From Lachnospiraceae bacterium (GTDB lineage Bacteria > Bacillota > Clostridia > Lachnospirales > Lachnospiraceae), in the NCBI GenBank assembly GCA_009911035.1, contig QXWO01000028.1, positions 1 through 64,000 of the forward strand: 64,000 nucleotides of DNA, in the 5' to 3' direction. A model generated the notes under the pieces. That model was not told the DNA's origin. It searched no databases and saw nothing but the letters and a program-made list of their open reading frames with translations. This document shows, in pieces, positions 1 through 8,134 of this stretch (positions within the stretch are counted from its first letter, which is position 1; every line of letters starts with the position of its first letter). The position numbers and the translations under genes were made by a program.

Positions 1-222
1 ACTTCCTCCTCCGGCACATCACTCTCTCCATCTTCCACGGTCTTTTCTTTGCCGCATTTACTGCATATGCTTTTCTGGGTCTGGGGATCCGTCACCCACT
101 CATGCTCACAGACTTCCTCCTCCGGCACATCACTCTCTCCATCTTCCACAGTCTTTTCTTTGCCACACTTACTGCATATAAGTTTCTGTGACTCTGCATC
201 TGTAACCCACTGATGAACACAG
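1..222 (-). repeat. 111-bp tandem repeat coding a 37-residue Cys/His module
   Basis: Two adjacent units, 1-111 and 112-222, are nearly identical over their first half (for example ACTTCCTCCTCCGGCACATC at 1 and at 112) and diverge in the middle. Each unit encodes a C-x-H-x-W motif and a C-S-K-C-G motif joined by an acidic linker. The array probably continues past the left edge. Near-identity suggests recent duplication within the gene. Confidence 0.85.
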
Positions 223-866
223 TCTTCTCCTTCCGGTTTGTGGTCATCCCCGCCTTCTGCATCATTTCCCGGATTTTCCTCATCCTCTCCGGGATTTCCA
301 TCCGAATCACTGCCGTTTCCGTCGCCTATACCATCACCAGCGCCATTTCCGTCTGCATCTGTGTTATCATTGTCCCCGTCTCCTGGATCATCTCCATCCC
401 CGGTTCCTTCTCCCTCTTCCGGATCGTCTTCGGCTCCGTCCTCCTCTTCTGGGTTGTCTTCGGCTCCGTCCCCCTCTTCCGGGTCTTTTTCGTCTCCGAT
501 TCCTTCTCCACCTTCCGGCTTATCTTCGCCTCCGGTTCCTTCTCCCTCTTCCGAATTATCTTCATCTCCGGTTCCGGGATTATCATCAGGACTGCTTCCG
601 TCTTCTTCTGTATTGTCATCTGTACCGGTGGTATCCTCATTTTCAGTATCCCCGCCGGAACTGCCGCTGTCTTTCCCCCCGCTGCCGCCTTCTCCGGGCA
701 TATCACTCTCACCAGTGTCTTCTCCACCGCCGTCTTCACTGACACCATCTACTTCTCTTCCCTGTGGAGCCGCCGATACGGCAAATAAAATCTGCTGATT
801 ATTAAAAAAAAGGGCTGCCGCTATGAAAATTGCCATAATACGTGCTGTCGTTACTTTTCTTTTCAT
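1..866 (-). CDS. Acidic low-complexity surface protein, 3' end outside window
   Basis: The frame is open from an ATG at 866 to the window edge with no stop, so the C-terminus is missing. Residues 1 to about 31 form a signal peptide (basic MKRK, then a hydrophobic stretch ending near SAAP). About 170 residues of D/E/G/P-rich low complexity follow. The visible end holds two 37-residue repeats, each with a CxHxWVTD start and a CSKCGKEKT end, so C-x-H and C-x2-C could bind zinc. It is the last visible gene of the SipW-type operon, 16 bases after the previous stop. A role as cell-wall spacer or stalk protein is inferred; the function is unknown. Both strands are stop-poor because of the biased composition, but only this frame has a signal peptide and Cys pairs. 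Confidence 0.8.
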   Translation of the reverse strand, partial: MKRKVTTARIMAIFIAAALFFNNQQILFAVSAAPQGREVDGVSEDGGGEDTGESDMPGEGGSGGKDSGSSGGDTENEDTTGTDDNTEEDGSSPDDNPGTGDEDNSEEGEGTGGEDKPEGGEGIGDEKDPEEGDGAEDNPEEEDGAEDDPEEGEGTGDGDDPGDGDNDNTDADGNGAGDGIGDGNGSDSDGNPGEDEENPGNDAEGGDDHKPEGEDCVHQWVTDAESQKLICSKCGKEKTVEDGESDVPEEEVCEHEWVTDPQTQKSICSKCGKEKTVEDGESDVPEEE

Positions 867-882
867 TTAAACCTCCATCTTT

Positions 883-1965
883 TTAAGGAATCACTTCCGC
901 CGTAACCGATTTTTCAAAAGCTGTTTTGTCCATACCGGCTATGACATCCTCAAATCCAGGCTCCGTCCCACTTCCAGGATTTCTGAAAAGTACAAACTTA
1001 ATGGAGGCATAGGGCATGACCTCAATCTCCATTACCTGCCACTTTATGCCGTTATCGTCCACTTCTGTTTTGTATTTGTCATTAAAATCAGGTTCCTTTT
1101 GCAAATGGATATAATATTCATCATTCTTATTGATCCTGTACATATCACTGCGCCACTTTAACCTGATTTTCTTCCGGGTAGAAGTATTTCCGGTCCCTGT
1201 ATAACTGCCCGTGGTGATCAACTGGTATACAAACCCTGATTCGCTGTCAACTGCACTTTTCCAGTCGTTTTCATACTCCGTTGTCTTTGTAACCGTAAAA
1301 CCGCTTCCCGCCTCGATCTTAAATTCTCTTTCCTCATAATTGGCTTTCACGATTCCTGCAATGCATTTCGTATTGACCAGATAATCCGGTCCTGTGGGAT
1401 ATGCCGCCATCAAAACTCTTGCAGGCACATATTCGCCCACATCCAGCATTGCCACTCCCAGATTGTACTGGTCCGCCGACAATCCTCCTCCCGGAAGCTC
1501 TCCCGTAAAGCTGACGGCGTCTCCCCTGCCGTTTTTCCACTCCAGCGTTTTCGTCACATCCTTAAATTTTATGCTGTAGGAAGCGCCTTTGGGCTCATCC
1601 AGGAGCATAAACTCCACCCGGTACTCTACATTTAAATCCTTGTCGTTGTACAATAACTGATTATCAAAATTTCGTATTTTTATATGGAAATCATATACAT
1701 TGGTACCCATCCAGGGCGTCCCGTTCGCCGATGATACAATAGTATCCAGATGATTCTTTACGATTTCCTCCATAACAGAATCCATGGCAAGTCCCTTGGT
1801 ATCTTCCAACACTGCCATATAATCGCTGCTAAAATAAAAACCCGATGCAATGGCCATTCCTTTGTTATATCCGGTCTTATAATATTTGGAATAGACTGTT
1901 CCGGTCAATCCTGCCAGTACCAGGACTGCCAGCACAGCCGCCATAATACGGGACTTCTTATTCAT
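883..1965 (-). CDS. Exported protein with SipW-type N-terminal segment
   Basis: A roughly 360-residue protein with basic MNKKSR, a hydrophobic helix at about residues 7-25, then a beta-rich extracellular body. I chose the ATG at 1965: it overlaps the previous stop by 8 bases and has an AAAGGA 12 bases upstream. An ATG at 2004 would add 13 residues ahead of the signal and overlap by 47. The helix end (TGTVYSKYY) resembles the small-residue/aromatic ends of TasA/camelysin-type signals cut by SipW-class peptidases. It is the third of three such genes directly downstream of the signal peptidase gene. Function is unknown; a matrix or pilus-like surface component is an inference from context. Confidence 0.75.
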   Translation of the reverse strand: MNKKSRIMAAVLAVLVLAGLTGTVYSKYYKTGYNKGMAIASGFYFSSDYMAVLEDTKGLAMDSVMEEIVKNHLDTIVSSANGTPWMGTNVYDFHIKIRNFDNQLLYNDKDLNVEYRVEFMLLDEPKGASYSIKFKDVTKTLEWKNGRGDAVSFTGELPGGGLSADQYNLGVAMLDVGEYVPARVLMAAYPTGPDYLVNTKCIAGIVKANYEEREFKIEAGSGFTVTKTTEYENDWKSAVDSESGFVYQLITTGSYTGTGNTSTRKKIRLKWRSDMYRINKNDEYYIHLQKEPDFNDKYKTEVDDNGIKWQVMEIEVMPYASIKFVLFRNPGSGTEPGFEDVIAGMDKTAFEKSVTAEVIP

Positions 1966-2788
1966 TTTTTTCACTTTGTCCTTTAGCGCTGTTACCATCT
2001 TCATTATCTGTCATCCCTGTCTGCTTCATTGACCCATCTGGTTTTTCCACGGGCCGCGGCTGTTTTGCATTGACTACCACGTATACTAAATCGGTTTCTT
2101 TTTTATAATCGTCAAAATTGTTGATGTCCTGCCATTTTATTTCAATCAGATAATAATCGTATTCATAACTTCCAATACCATTTTCGTCTATATGATAGGC
2201 CAGCTTCATATCCTCATCGCCGGAGAGCCAGTAGGTCCCCACATTCACGTTCTGGTCCGCATCCTCTTCCCCAAATACCCTTTTGCGCATATCCTCCGAT
2301 ATATCGCTGCCATTTAGGGAAGGGGCTTTCTTCGTCCAGTAGTAATGATCCCTGGTATCATCCTCCATAAGGATCGCATCAGAAGGCAGGGCGCCTGTTA
2401 TCTCATGGCGCTGCAATGGATAAACATGATAATCCACTGCCAGATTCTCCGTATGCACAAGCATCAGGTCATATCCAAACTCGGACTCCTTGGCCAGCGC
2501 CGCCATATCCATTTCTCCATCTCCCTCATAATCATCAGGGCGCATGTTGGAGATGCAGATCACTGCCTGCTTCACTTCCCCCGGATGGAGATTGCCCACT
2601 GCAAACTGCAGGGTATCTGACGCATTGGGGTTCAGCAGATATAAATTATAGGGGGCCATCACCTGTGCCTCCTGCATCTGGGCGCGTTTCGCATCCTCCC
2701 TAAGATACCAGGCGAAAGTTCCCCCTGCCGCTGCCAAAAGCATAAATCCACATACAATCAGCACCGTCAGCTTTTTCTTTCCGCTCAT
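1958..2788 (-). CDS. Exported SipW-cognate (TasA/camelysin-like) protein
   Basis: 276 residues. MSGKKK, a hydrophobic segment at about 7-21, then GGTFAWY at 22-28, the typical end of a SipW-cognate signal. The remainder is an extracellular beta-rich domain with many D, E and Y residues and no recognised catalytic motif. The start ATG overlaps the TGA of the preceding gene (ATGA), which points to translational coupling. Likely substrate of the signal peptidase encoded at 3603-4148 and a secreted surface or matrix subunit; the exact fold was not recognised. Confidence 0.8.
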   Translation of the reverse strand: MSGKKKLTVLIVCGFMLLAAAGGTFAWYLREDAKRAQMQEAQVMAPYNLYLLNPNASDTLQFAVGNLHPGEVKQAVICISNMRPDDYEGDGEMDMAALAKESEFGYDLMLVHTENLAVDYHVYPLQRHEITGALPSDAILMEDDTRDHYYWTKKAPSLNGSDISEDMRKRVFGEEDADQNVNVGTYWLSGDEDMKLAYHIDENGIGSYEYDYYLIEIKWQDINNFDDYKKETDLVYVVVNAKQPRPVEKPDGSMKQTGMTDNEDGNSAKGQSEKNE

Positions 2789-3582
2789 TTATTCTCCGCC
2801 GCTCCTTCCATCCTGCCTTCTATATACACATTCATCCAGATATCGTCAATATAATTCCCAAGTGCCGTGTCTTCCTCATCGTAAACGCGCACGGCACTGC
2901 GCACATCAAACCCGCCGGGGCCCTGAAACCTCTGGAACCGTTCAAGCTTCTCGTAATCCGGGATATCAGTCAGTTCGTAATTCCATACCCAGTAAAGCCG
3001 GACCAGCATCTCCTGATTAAAGATAAGAGGACCTTTAGCCGCCTCCACATCCTCCGTCACTTCTTCATAAAAAGTGAGAGGACCGCTGAATTTAACAATG
3101 CCCTCCTCCTCATACATAGTCTGGTAAACACAGATATGGTCGTTTATCATCTCATCTATTCTGCTTTTCTGTTCCGGGGTAATGTTTTCATCTGCAGGTT
3201 TGTACTCCATCTGCACCTTAATGGCGTAGGATTTGATGTTCTTCCCCAGCGCCGTTATATAAAAGTCCATGGGAATATAGGCACCCGGCGCAATCTTTCC
3301 GCTCTCGATATTCTCAAAATCCTTTAATGCAATGGAAAGACACGGGATTCCCTCCTCATTTAAGGACAGGCTTTCATCCAGCATAATGTCCACACCGCCA
3401 GCCACAGCGGCAACCTTTATTCCCCCAGTCCCGCCGGCTTTCAATTCGATCCCGTATGTCCTGGCGGAGTTATTAATGGCATACCACGCAGTGGTAGCCG
3501 TCGTAAGCACCACTCCTAGCAATATACACATCACCGTGCCAAGTATGATTTTTTCCTGGAAAAACCGTCCAAACCTCTCCAT
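2785..3582 (-). CDS. Exported SipW-cognate protein
   Basis: About 265 residues from the ATG at 3582 (AGGT seven bases upstream); an in-frame GTG at 3597 would add five residues. Basic start MERFGRFFQEK, a hydrophobic helix at 11-28, then TATTAWYAINN, a clear SipW-type signal end. The mature part begins with a Gly-rich strand region, as in camelysin/BsaA-like proteins. First gene after the signal peptidase, separated from its stop by about 20 bases and overlapping the next gene by 4. Secreted matrix or surface subunit by analogy with TasA; function inferred from signal type and neighbourhood. Confidence 0.8.
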   Translation of the reverse strand: MERFGRFFQEKIILGTVMCILLGVVLTTATTAWYAINNSARTYGIELKAGGTGGIKVAAVAGGVDIMLDESLSLNEEGIPCLSIALKDFENIESGKIAPGAYIPMDFYITALGKNIKSYAIKVQMEYKPADENITPEQKSRIDEMINDHICVYQTMYEEEGIVKFSGPLTFYEEVTEDVEAAKGPLIFNQEMLVRLYWVWNYELTDIPDYEKLERFQRFQGPGGFDVRSAVRVYDEEDTALGNYIDDIWMNVYIEGRMEGAAENK

Positions 3583-3602
3583 ACTTCTACCTATCACCTA
3601 TT

Positions 3603-4148
3603 TTAACTTTTCCTGCCCCCTGCATCCTTCACCAACTGGCGGATGCTGGAAATAAAGCAAAGCAGAACCGGTATGATCACCACTGCAAAATAATAATTGC
3701 GGTCCGACAGCTTCTCAAGAAAGGATGAGATCTGCTCTCCAAAGGGCAGGGTATATACGTACTTCCCCACAATATCCTCATAAAGAACCGTATACTCATC
3801 TTCCCAGTTATTTTTATCTCCCTTAGTATAATAAACAGCATTGCCGTCCGTATGATCTGTGGCAATATCTATAATTCTATGGGTGTTAAATCCTCCCTGT
3901 AAAGATGGGTCCCCGGAAACAAAGGTAATGATATCCCCCACCGCAATTTCTTTTTGTTCCGTTTCCCTGACAATAATACAGTCCCCGCTTGTAAATGCAG
4001 GCTCCATACTGTCCGTTACCACCCGCAGCATCCGGTAACCAAACACTGCCGGGGACTGGTTCTGGACTGCCTGTATGATAAAATAGCACAGATATAATAC
4101 AACTGCCGTAAAAATAATATTTCCTGTGACTGACAATACTCGTCTCAT
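3603..4148 (-). CDS. Signal peptidase I, SipW/ER-type
   Basis: 181 residues with an N-terminal membrane helix (about 9-28) and a C-terminal one (about 153-170). The nucleophile Ser47 lies in TDSMEP. The general base position carries His90 in FNTHRII instead of the Lys of ordinary bacterial type I peptidases, and Asp111 follows in TKGDKN. This Ser/His/Asp arrangement is diagnostic of the SipW/archaeal/ER class. In Bacillus such enzymes process TasA-type matrix proteins. Here it sits among five genes with matching N-terminal signals, so it very likely matures them. Its ATG overlaps the stop of the DUF2357-like gene (ATGA), tying the AAA+/DUF2357 pair to the secretion genes. Confidence 0.93.
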   Translation of the reverse strand: MRRVLSVTGNIIFTAVVLYLCYFIIQAVQNQSPAVFGYRMLRVVTDSMEPAFTSGDCIIVRETEQKEIAVGDIITFVSGDPSLQGGFNTHRIIDIATDHTDGNAVYYTKGDKNNWEDEYTVLYEDIVGKYVYTLPFGEQISSFLEKLSDRNYYFAVVIIPVLLCFISSIRQLVKDAGGRKS

Positions 4149-5452
4149 TGCTTTTTCTTCGCCCTGCGCTCCGCCAGCTTTTCACGCCGCTTCTGACGCA
4201 TAAGTTTTGCCCTCTCCCCGGCGCTCCCACTGCTGCCGCTGCTTTTCGTGCTCCGTATACTGGTTCTTTCTTCCTCCCGGACCTCGTCCTCCGGCATCTT
4301 AGACTGGTTTTTCTGGATTTCCTTCACCTTCTGCCTGTTGATGCGTTCCTGCTCTGCAAGCTCCGCTTTCCTTCTGGACTGGATATCGGTCAGTTCCTTG
4401 ACCAGTAACTTCCTTAAATTGGCATCGCTTAAGTCCGTATTCCTTACGATTTCATCAAGGAACTGCCGGATCTGCTTCACATCCATCTTTTTTTCTTTTA
4501 AGGGATGATTGATACTGACCTCATTGTGAAACTCCATATTGTCATGGAGAATGACGTAATCCCTTATCATCGTATTATAAATGTCCTTCTCAAATTGCCT
4601 CGAAATAATCGGGTCCTGCCTTACAATGTTTACCTTGTATCCTACCCTTGCATAAGAATGGATAAAATTCCAAAGCTTATGGCATGCCTTATAGTCCTTA
4701 TTCTTGCCAATGGCATTGGTCTTGACGATTGGGTGGGACACTGCCGGATACCGCCGCATCATACCAATAAACTCCGTGGCCGCCAGCATATTGATCTGCT
4801 GGTGTATTTTTATGATCCGTCCAAAAATATTCGTATTTTCCGTTTCATTGTTTACATCCGTCTGTTTTTCCCGGATGCTCACAGAAAGATTATACTCAAT
4901 CACTTCTGTATAATTGTCCACACGGGACTGCAGTTCAAAAAAGGTCCCCACTTCATCTTTGCTTGCCTCAAATATCAGATTGAACCGCTTATTCACAAAA
5001 TACTGCAATTCCGCCACCAATGTACAGATAAAACGGTTTTCGTATATATTCAGACTTTCTTCTTTATATACGTTTAAAATACGGTTGGGAATGACCGTGC
5101 CGTCCTCTTTGTACTCATCAATCAGATTGCTGTGCTGTAAAAGATGCCGGATGGATTCTGTGGTAATGTTCCGGGCCATGGCCACATTGACCACCTCCCT
5201 GTCCTCCTCGATAAACTTCCGGGGATGGGTTATGACATAATGAAGAGACGGCATTGTCTCTTCGATCGCCGTCACCCACTCCTCATCAATGCTCTTTACC
5301 AGCCTGGCATTGGAAAACTTACAATAATTACTGCCTGTCTCAAGAAGATTGTAAAAATAATTATAAAATTTATCTTCCTTAAGGCGCTCCTGCACGTCTT
5401 CACGGTTCATATTCAAATAGGTTTCGTGTACATAATCTGTGTTTTCTGCCAT
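4145..5452 (-). CDS. DUF2357-like partner of the McrB-like ATPase
   Basis: 435 residues from the ATG at 5452, which has GGAGAGG just upstream; a TTG at 5476 is the longer alternative. The part around ILNVYKEESLNIYENRF matches what I remember of DUF2357-type proteins, which are found next to McrB-like AAA+ ATPases. No PD-(D/E)XK nuclease motif is visible. The last 70 residues are charged and basic (many R, K, E, S), probably disordered. There is no signal peptide, so it should be cytoplasmic. The gene lies between the ATPase (16 nt from its longer start) and the signal peptidase (4 nt overlap). It is probably an adaptor or effector of the ATPase; family assignment is by eye. Confidence 0.65.
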   Translation of the reverse strand: MAENTDYVHETYLNMNREDVQERLKEDKFYNYFYNLLETGSNYCKFSNARLVKSIDEEWVTAIEETMPSLHYVITHPRKFIEEDREVVNVAMARNITTESIRHLLQHSNLIDEYKEDGTVIPNRILNVYKEESLNIYENRFICTLVAELQYFVNKRFNLIFEASKDEVGTFFELQSRVDNYTEVIEYNLSVSIREKQTDVNNETENTNIFGRIIKIHQQINMLAATEFIGMMRRYPAVSHPIVKTNAIGKNKDYKACHKLWNFIHSYARVGYKVNIVRQDPIISRQFEKDIYNTMIRDYVILHDNMEFHNEVSINHPLKEKKMDVKQIRQFLDEIVRNTDLSDANLRKLLVKELTDIQSRRKAELAEQERINRQKVKEIQKNQSKMPEDEVREEERTSIRSTKSSGSSGSAGERAKLMRQKRREKLAERRAKKKQ

Positions 5453-5492
5453 TGCCCTCTCCAAGCTTACTTTCAACCGGAACGATTACCAC

Positions 5493-7088
5493 TCAGCTTC
5501 CGCTGATTTTCTTTAACCGGGCCAGATATTCCTTGCTGATTTTCATATTTTCGCTTCCAAATTCATGGTCTAAATAAACCACAAGGCTGTCCAGCTCGTC
5601 CCGGATAAATCCAAGTCCTAAAGACTCAAACTTGCGCAGGATCTTCTTTGCAAACATGAAATCGATCCCGTCTGTCTCTATGCCTCCGCAGGCAACATAG
5701 CAGGGAACAAACTCCTGCATCTGGCGCATGATACGGTTTCCGAAGGTCAGTCGGAAATGTTCAATCAGATATTTGTCCAGTCTCTCTAAAAGCATCAGAT
5801 TTTCTTCCGATACCGGATATTTTTCTTTCGCTTCCTGATACAGCTTTTCCAAATGTTTATAACTAAGACGCATAGGCTCCGTATCCGGGGCCTCAAAGAA
5901 TTCGGCACGGTCATCCAAGTCAATAGGGATCGCGCGGTCATAAACTTTATCTGCCACAGCGAAAGTGGAGTCATCGTTGTTGATGGTTCCCACATACCAG
6001 ACATTGCTTGGAATCCAGATTTTGCCTTCCTTCATAAGGTCAGGATCATTGGCCGCCATACTGGAAACCACTGACACATAGCGTTCTTCTTCCCGCGGAA
6101 GTTCCAGGATGGAAAGCATCTCCGCAAAATAATACTCCACCCTTGCAATATTCATCTCATCCAGGATCACGATTCTTGGGTCTTCATAATAATGGGCCTC
6201 ATAAAGAGTCTTTAAAAAATCCGTCTCTGTGTATTTTCTGGTAAAATCATTGTAATAGCCAAACAGTTCCGTGCGGTCCCGCCAGGAAGGCTGTACAGAG
6301 CAGATAACGCTTGGATTCTGGATAAACTGTCCGAAAGCATAGGGCAGGGAGGTCTTGCCTGTACCGGAAATCCCTTGGAAAATCAGCATTTTCGCCGCAC
6401 CGAAGGAGGCAAATGTCTGTTTCATGACTTCCAGATCATAATACAGTCCCAGCCTGCTTGCGGCATAATTCCTGAAATTGATGCACAGTTCCTCTAGGGT
6501 AATGGTATGGTCATACACAGGCGGCTGGAAGTCTGGATTTTTGTAAAAAGCATCCACGTCGGAAAGTCTGGGAAACCTCTTTTCAGCCGTCTCCACAAGT
6601 TCCACAGCTTCCTCCCCGGCCTCCCTGATTCCTTCCTCCCCTTTATCCTCTTTCATTCCCTTTTCAAACAGGTCATTGGGCGTTTCCAGCAGGTCGGGAT
6701 TGATTTCCATGCCAAGCTCCGAAATTTTCATGGCAAGTATCTTGTCCTTCTCGTAATTTGCCTTCATGATTTCCCGCTTTAATGTTACCACTTCGTCCTT
6801 CATCTTCTCATACTCAATTACCGGAACTTTAAACCGGAAAATCACCTTAAGACCTTTCCACGCCAGAAACACGAAAAGGGACAGAAGGAGAATCAAAAGT
6901 ATATGTACCACAATTGCAAAAAACCATCCCAGAGGGGAAAGCTCGTCCTTATAGCTGCCAAACAGTTCCATATAATAGCGGATATCAAATATTCCGAAAA
7001 CCGCATCCTTGACTGCCACCAGCACATTCCATATATGCCCGAAAATACTTCTCATAAAGTTGTAAAAGTAGTAAAAAAATGCATTCAT
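5493..7088 (-). CDS. Membrane-anchored McrB-like AAA+ ATPase
   Basis: 531 residues. The N-terminus is membrane associated (amphipathic/hydrophobic 3-34 and a clear helix at 54-78), followed by a charged coiled-coil-like stretch at about 92-120. The AAA+ core has Walker A GISGTGKT (239-246), Walker B RIVILDEMN (305-313) and the sensor strand YVGTINNDDST (365-375). DRA at about 384-386 fits the arginine-finger region. DEMN plus GTxNxDxST is typical of the McrB/MoxR branch. McrB proteins usually act in restriction, but they are not normally membrane-anchored inside a protein-export operon. A role in remodelling or loading exported subunits is inferred. SD AAAGGA lies before the ATG. Confidence 0.85.
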   Translation of the reverse strand: MNAFFYYFYNFMRSIFGHIWNVLVAVKDAVFGIFDIRYYMELFGSYKDELSPLGWFFAIVVHILLILLLSLFVFLAWKGLKVIFRFKVPVIEYEKMKDEVVTLKREIMKANYEKDKILAMKISELGMEINPDLLETPNDLFEKGMKEDKGEEGIREAGEEAVELVETAEKRFPRLSDVDAFYKNPDFQPPVYDHTITLEELCINFRNYAASRLGLYYDLEVMKQTFASFGAAKMLIFQGISGTGKTSLPYAFGQFIQNPSVICSVQPSWRDRTELFGYYNDFTRKYTETDFLKTLYEAHYYEDPRIVILDEMNIARVEYYFAEMLSILELPREEERYVSVVSSMAANDPDLMKEGKIWIPSNVWYVGTINNDDSTFAVADKVYDRAIPIDLDDRAEFFEAPDTEPMRLSYKHLEKLYQEAKEKYPVSEENLMLLERLDKYLIEHFRLTFGNRIMRQMQEFVPCYVACGGIETDGIDFMFAKKILRKFESLGLGFIRDELDSLVVYLDHEFGSENMKISKEYLARLKKISGS

Positions 7089-7100
7089 GGTCTGTCCTTT

Positions 7101-8051
7101 CTATCTGACATTTTCTGCATCCTTTGAAGTAAACTGGATATTTCCCACAATCTCATCAAGCTGGATGGAATTGGTGCAGTCATCGTCCGTCCCCTCGATC
7201 CAGATCAGCATCGTCACCAGCACATCTTCTTCCTCCCTGATGGTAAAAAGCGTTTCGGAATTTCCGTTCTCCCCGTCCGCAAATTCTCCCCCCGGGGAAG
7301 GCTGCTTCAGGGTCTTGTAATTGCCGTAGCTGACAGCGTTCACCGCCTTATCACCGCCGTTATGCTGGCTGCTGTTGGGCTCATAAATTGAAATCTTATC
7401 CTGCCCCTCCACAAGAAAAGCTATCCTTATGGAATTGGCCGCCGATGCCTCTGCACCAGAGCCGGCTTTCTGTTCAATGACACAGCCGCTGTATTCTTCC
7501 CCCTGTTCCGGCCCCAGAAGCATGATATCGTAGGATTTCACATTGGAGCTTACCTTTTTGCCGCTCTTAGTCTTGATGCTTCCCGCTTTCAGGTAAAAGG
7601 TCTTCTGATACACGTAACTTTTATTTAATTCCACAGAATCCGTAATTTCCTTCACGCTGGTAACGCTGTCTCCCTCGTAAACAGGCTCATAAAAGGTTCT
7701 TCCATCCAGCGTAGTGACCGGATTCAGTTCCATATCCATCATGGCAACAGGCGTCTGTCTGGCCGTCTGGAGGTCAAGCTTATCACCATATTCCCCGGGA
7801 CCGCCTCCTAAATCATCGGCAATCAGTAAGTCCGCCGCTCCCCCGGCTGTCAGTGCAAGGTTAAATACCTTGGGCTTATTGTTCAGGGTAAACCAGGCGT
7901 ACGTAGCGGTAGAAAGAACTGCTACATACATAAGGCATACCAAAAGCTTCGATTTCAGCCATCCTGTACCCCTACCTGCTGCCCCTGCCGCAGATGTTTT
8001 GTTATTTTCCATTCCATCCACACGGTTGTCTTTGTTCTTTCTTTTTCCCAT
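7101..8051 (-). CDS. Exported SipW-cognate protein (BsaA-like)
   Basis: 316 residues from the ATG at 8051 (GGGAGAGG upstream); a TTG at 8081 extends it by 10 residues into a dispersed repeat and is unlikely. A basic cytoplasmic tail of about 34 residues precedes a hydrophobic helix ending in TATYAWFTLNN (48-58), a textbook SipW-type signal. The C-terminus has MLIWIEGTDDDC, which is also found in the upstream gene (IWLEGEDPEC), so the two are paralogues. Located 12 bases ahead of the ATPase gene. Likely a secreted matrix or surface subunit. Confidence 0.82.
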   Translation of the reverse strand: MGKRKNKDNRVDGMENNKTSAAGAAGRGTGWLKSKLLVCLMYVAVLSTATYAWFTLNNKPKVFNLALTAGGAADLLIADDLGGGPGEYGDKLDLQTARQTPVAMMDMELNPVTTLDGRTFYEPVYEGDSVTSVKEITDSVELNKSYVYQKTFYLKAGSIKTKSGKKVSSNVKSYDIMLLGPEQGEEYSGCVIEQKAGSGAEASAANSIRIAFLVEGQDKISIYEPNSSQHNGGDKAVNAVSYGNYKTLKQPSPGGEFADGENGNSETLFTIREEEDVLVTMLIWIEGTDDDCTNSIQLDEIVGNIQFTSKDAENVR

Positions 8052-8084
8052 AGCTGATCCAGTCCCTCTCCCAACATGCAAATG

Positions 8085-8124
8085 TCAAATGCTGCCACGC
8101 TTTGCGGGCAAGCCTGTTATGGTT
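8085..8124. repeat. Copy of the dispersed 37-bp palindromic repeat
   Basis: Contains GCTGCCACGCTTTGCGGGC, close to the copies at 12821 and 14912, but its right end (CCTGTTATGGT) has drifted. It sits between two genes of the SipW operon and covers the over-extended TTG start of the downstream gene. Confidence 0.6.
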
Positions 8125-8134
8125 AAATCCGTCT

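Noticed and set aside
1-222. CRISPR array
   Set aside because: The two 111-base units are in-frame coding repeats with no direct-repeat/spacer alternation. No CRISPR array was seen anywhere in the window.
238-798. Pro/Ser-rich plus-strand open frame
   Set aside because: It is the complement of a D/E/G/P-rich coding region; low complexity removes stops from all frames. The minus frame with a signal peptide is the real one.
4145-7088. McrBC restriction system
   Set aside because: The ATPase is McrB-like, but no McrC-type nuclease motif or DNA-binding domain is visible, and the genes sit inside an export operon. Kept as an open question in the findings.
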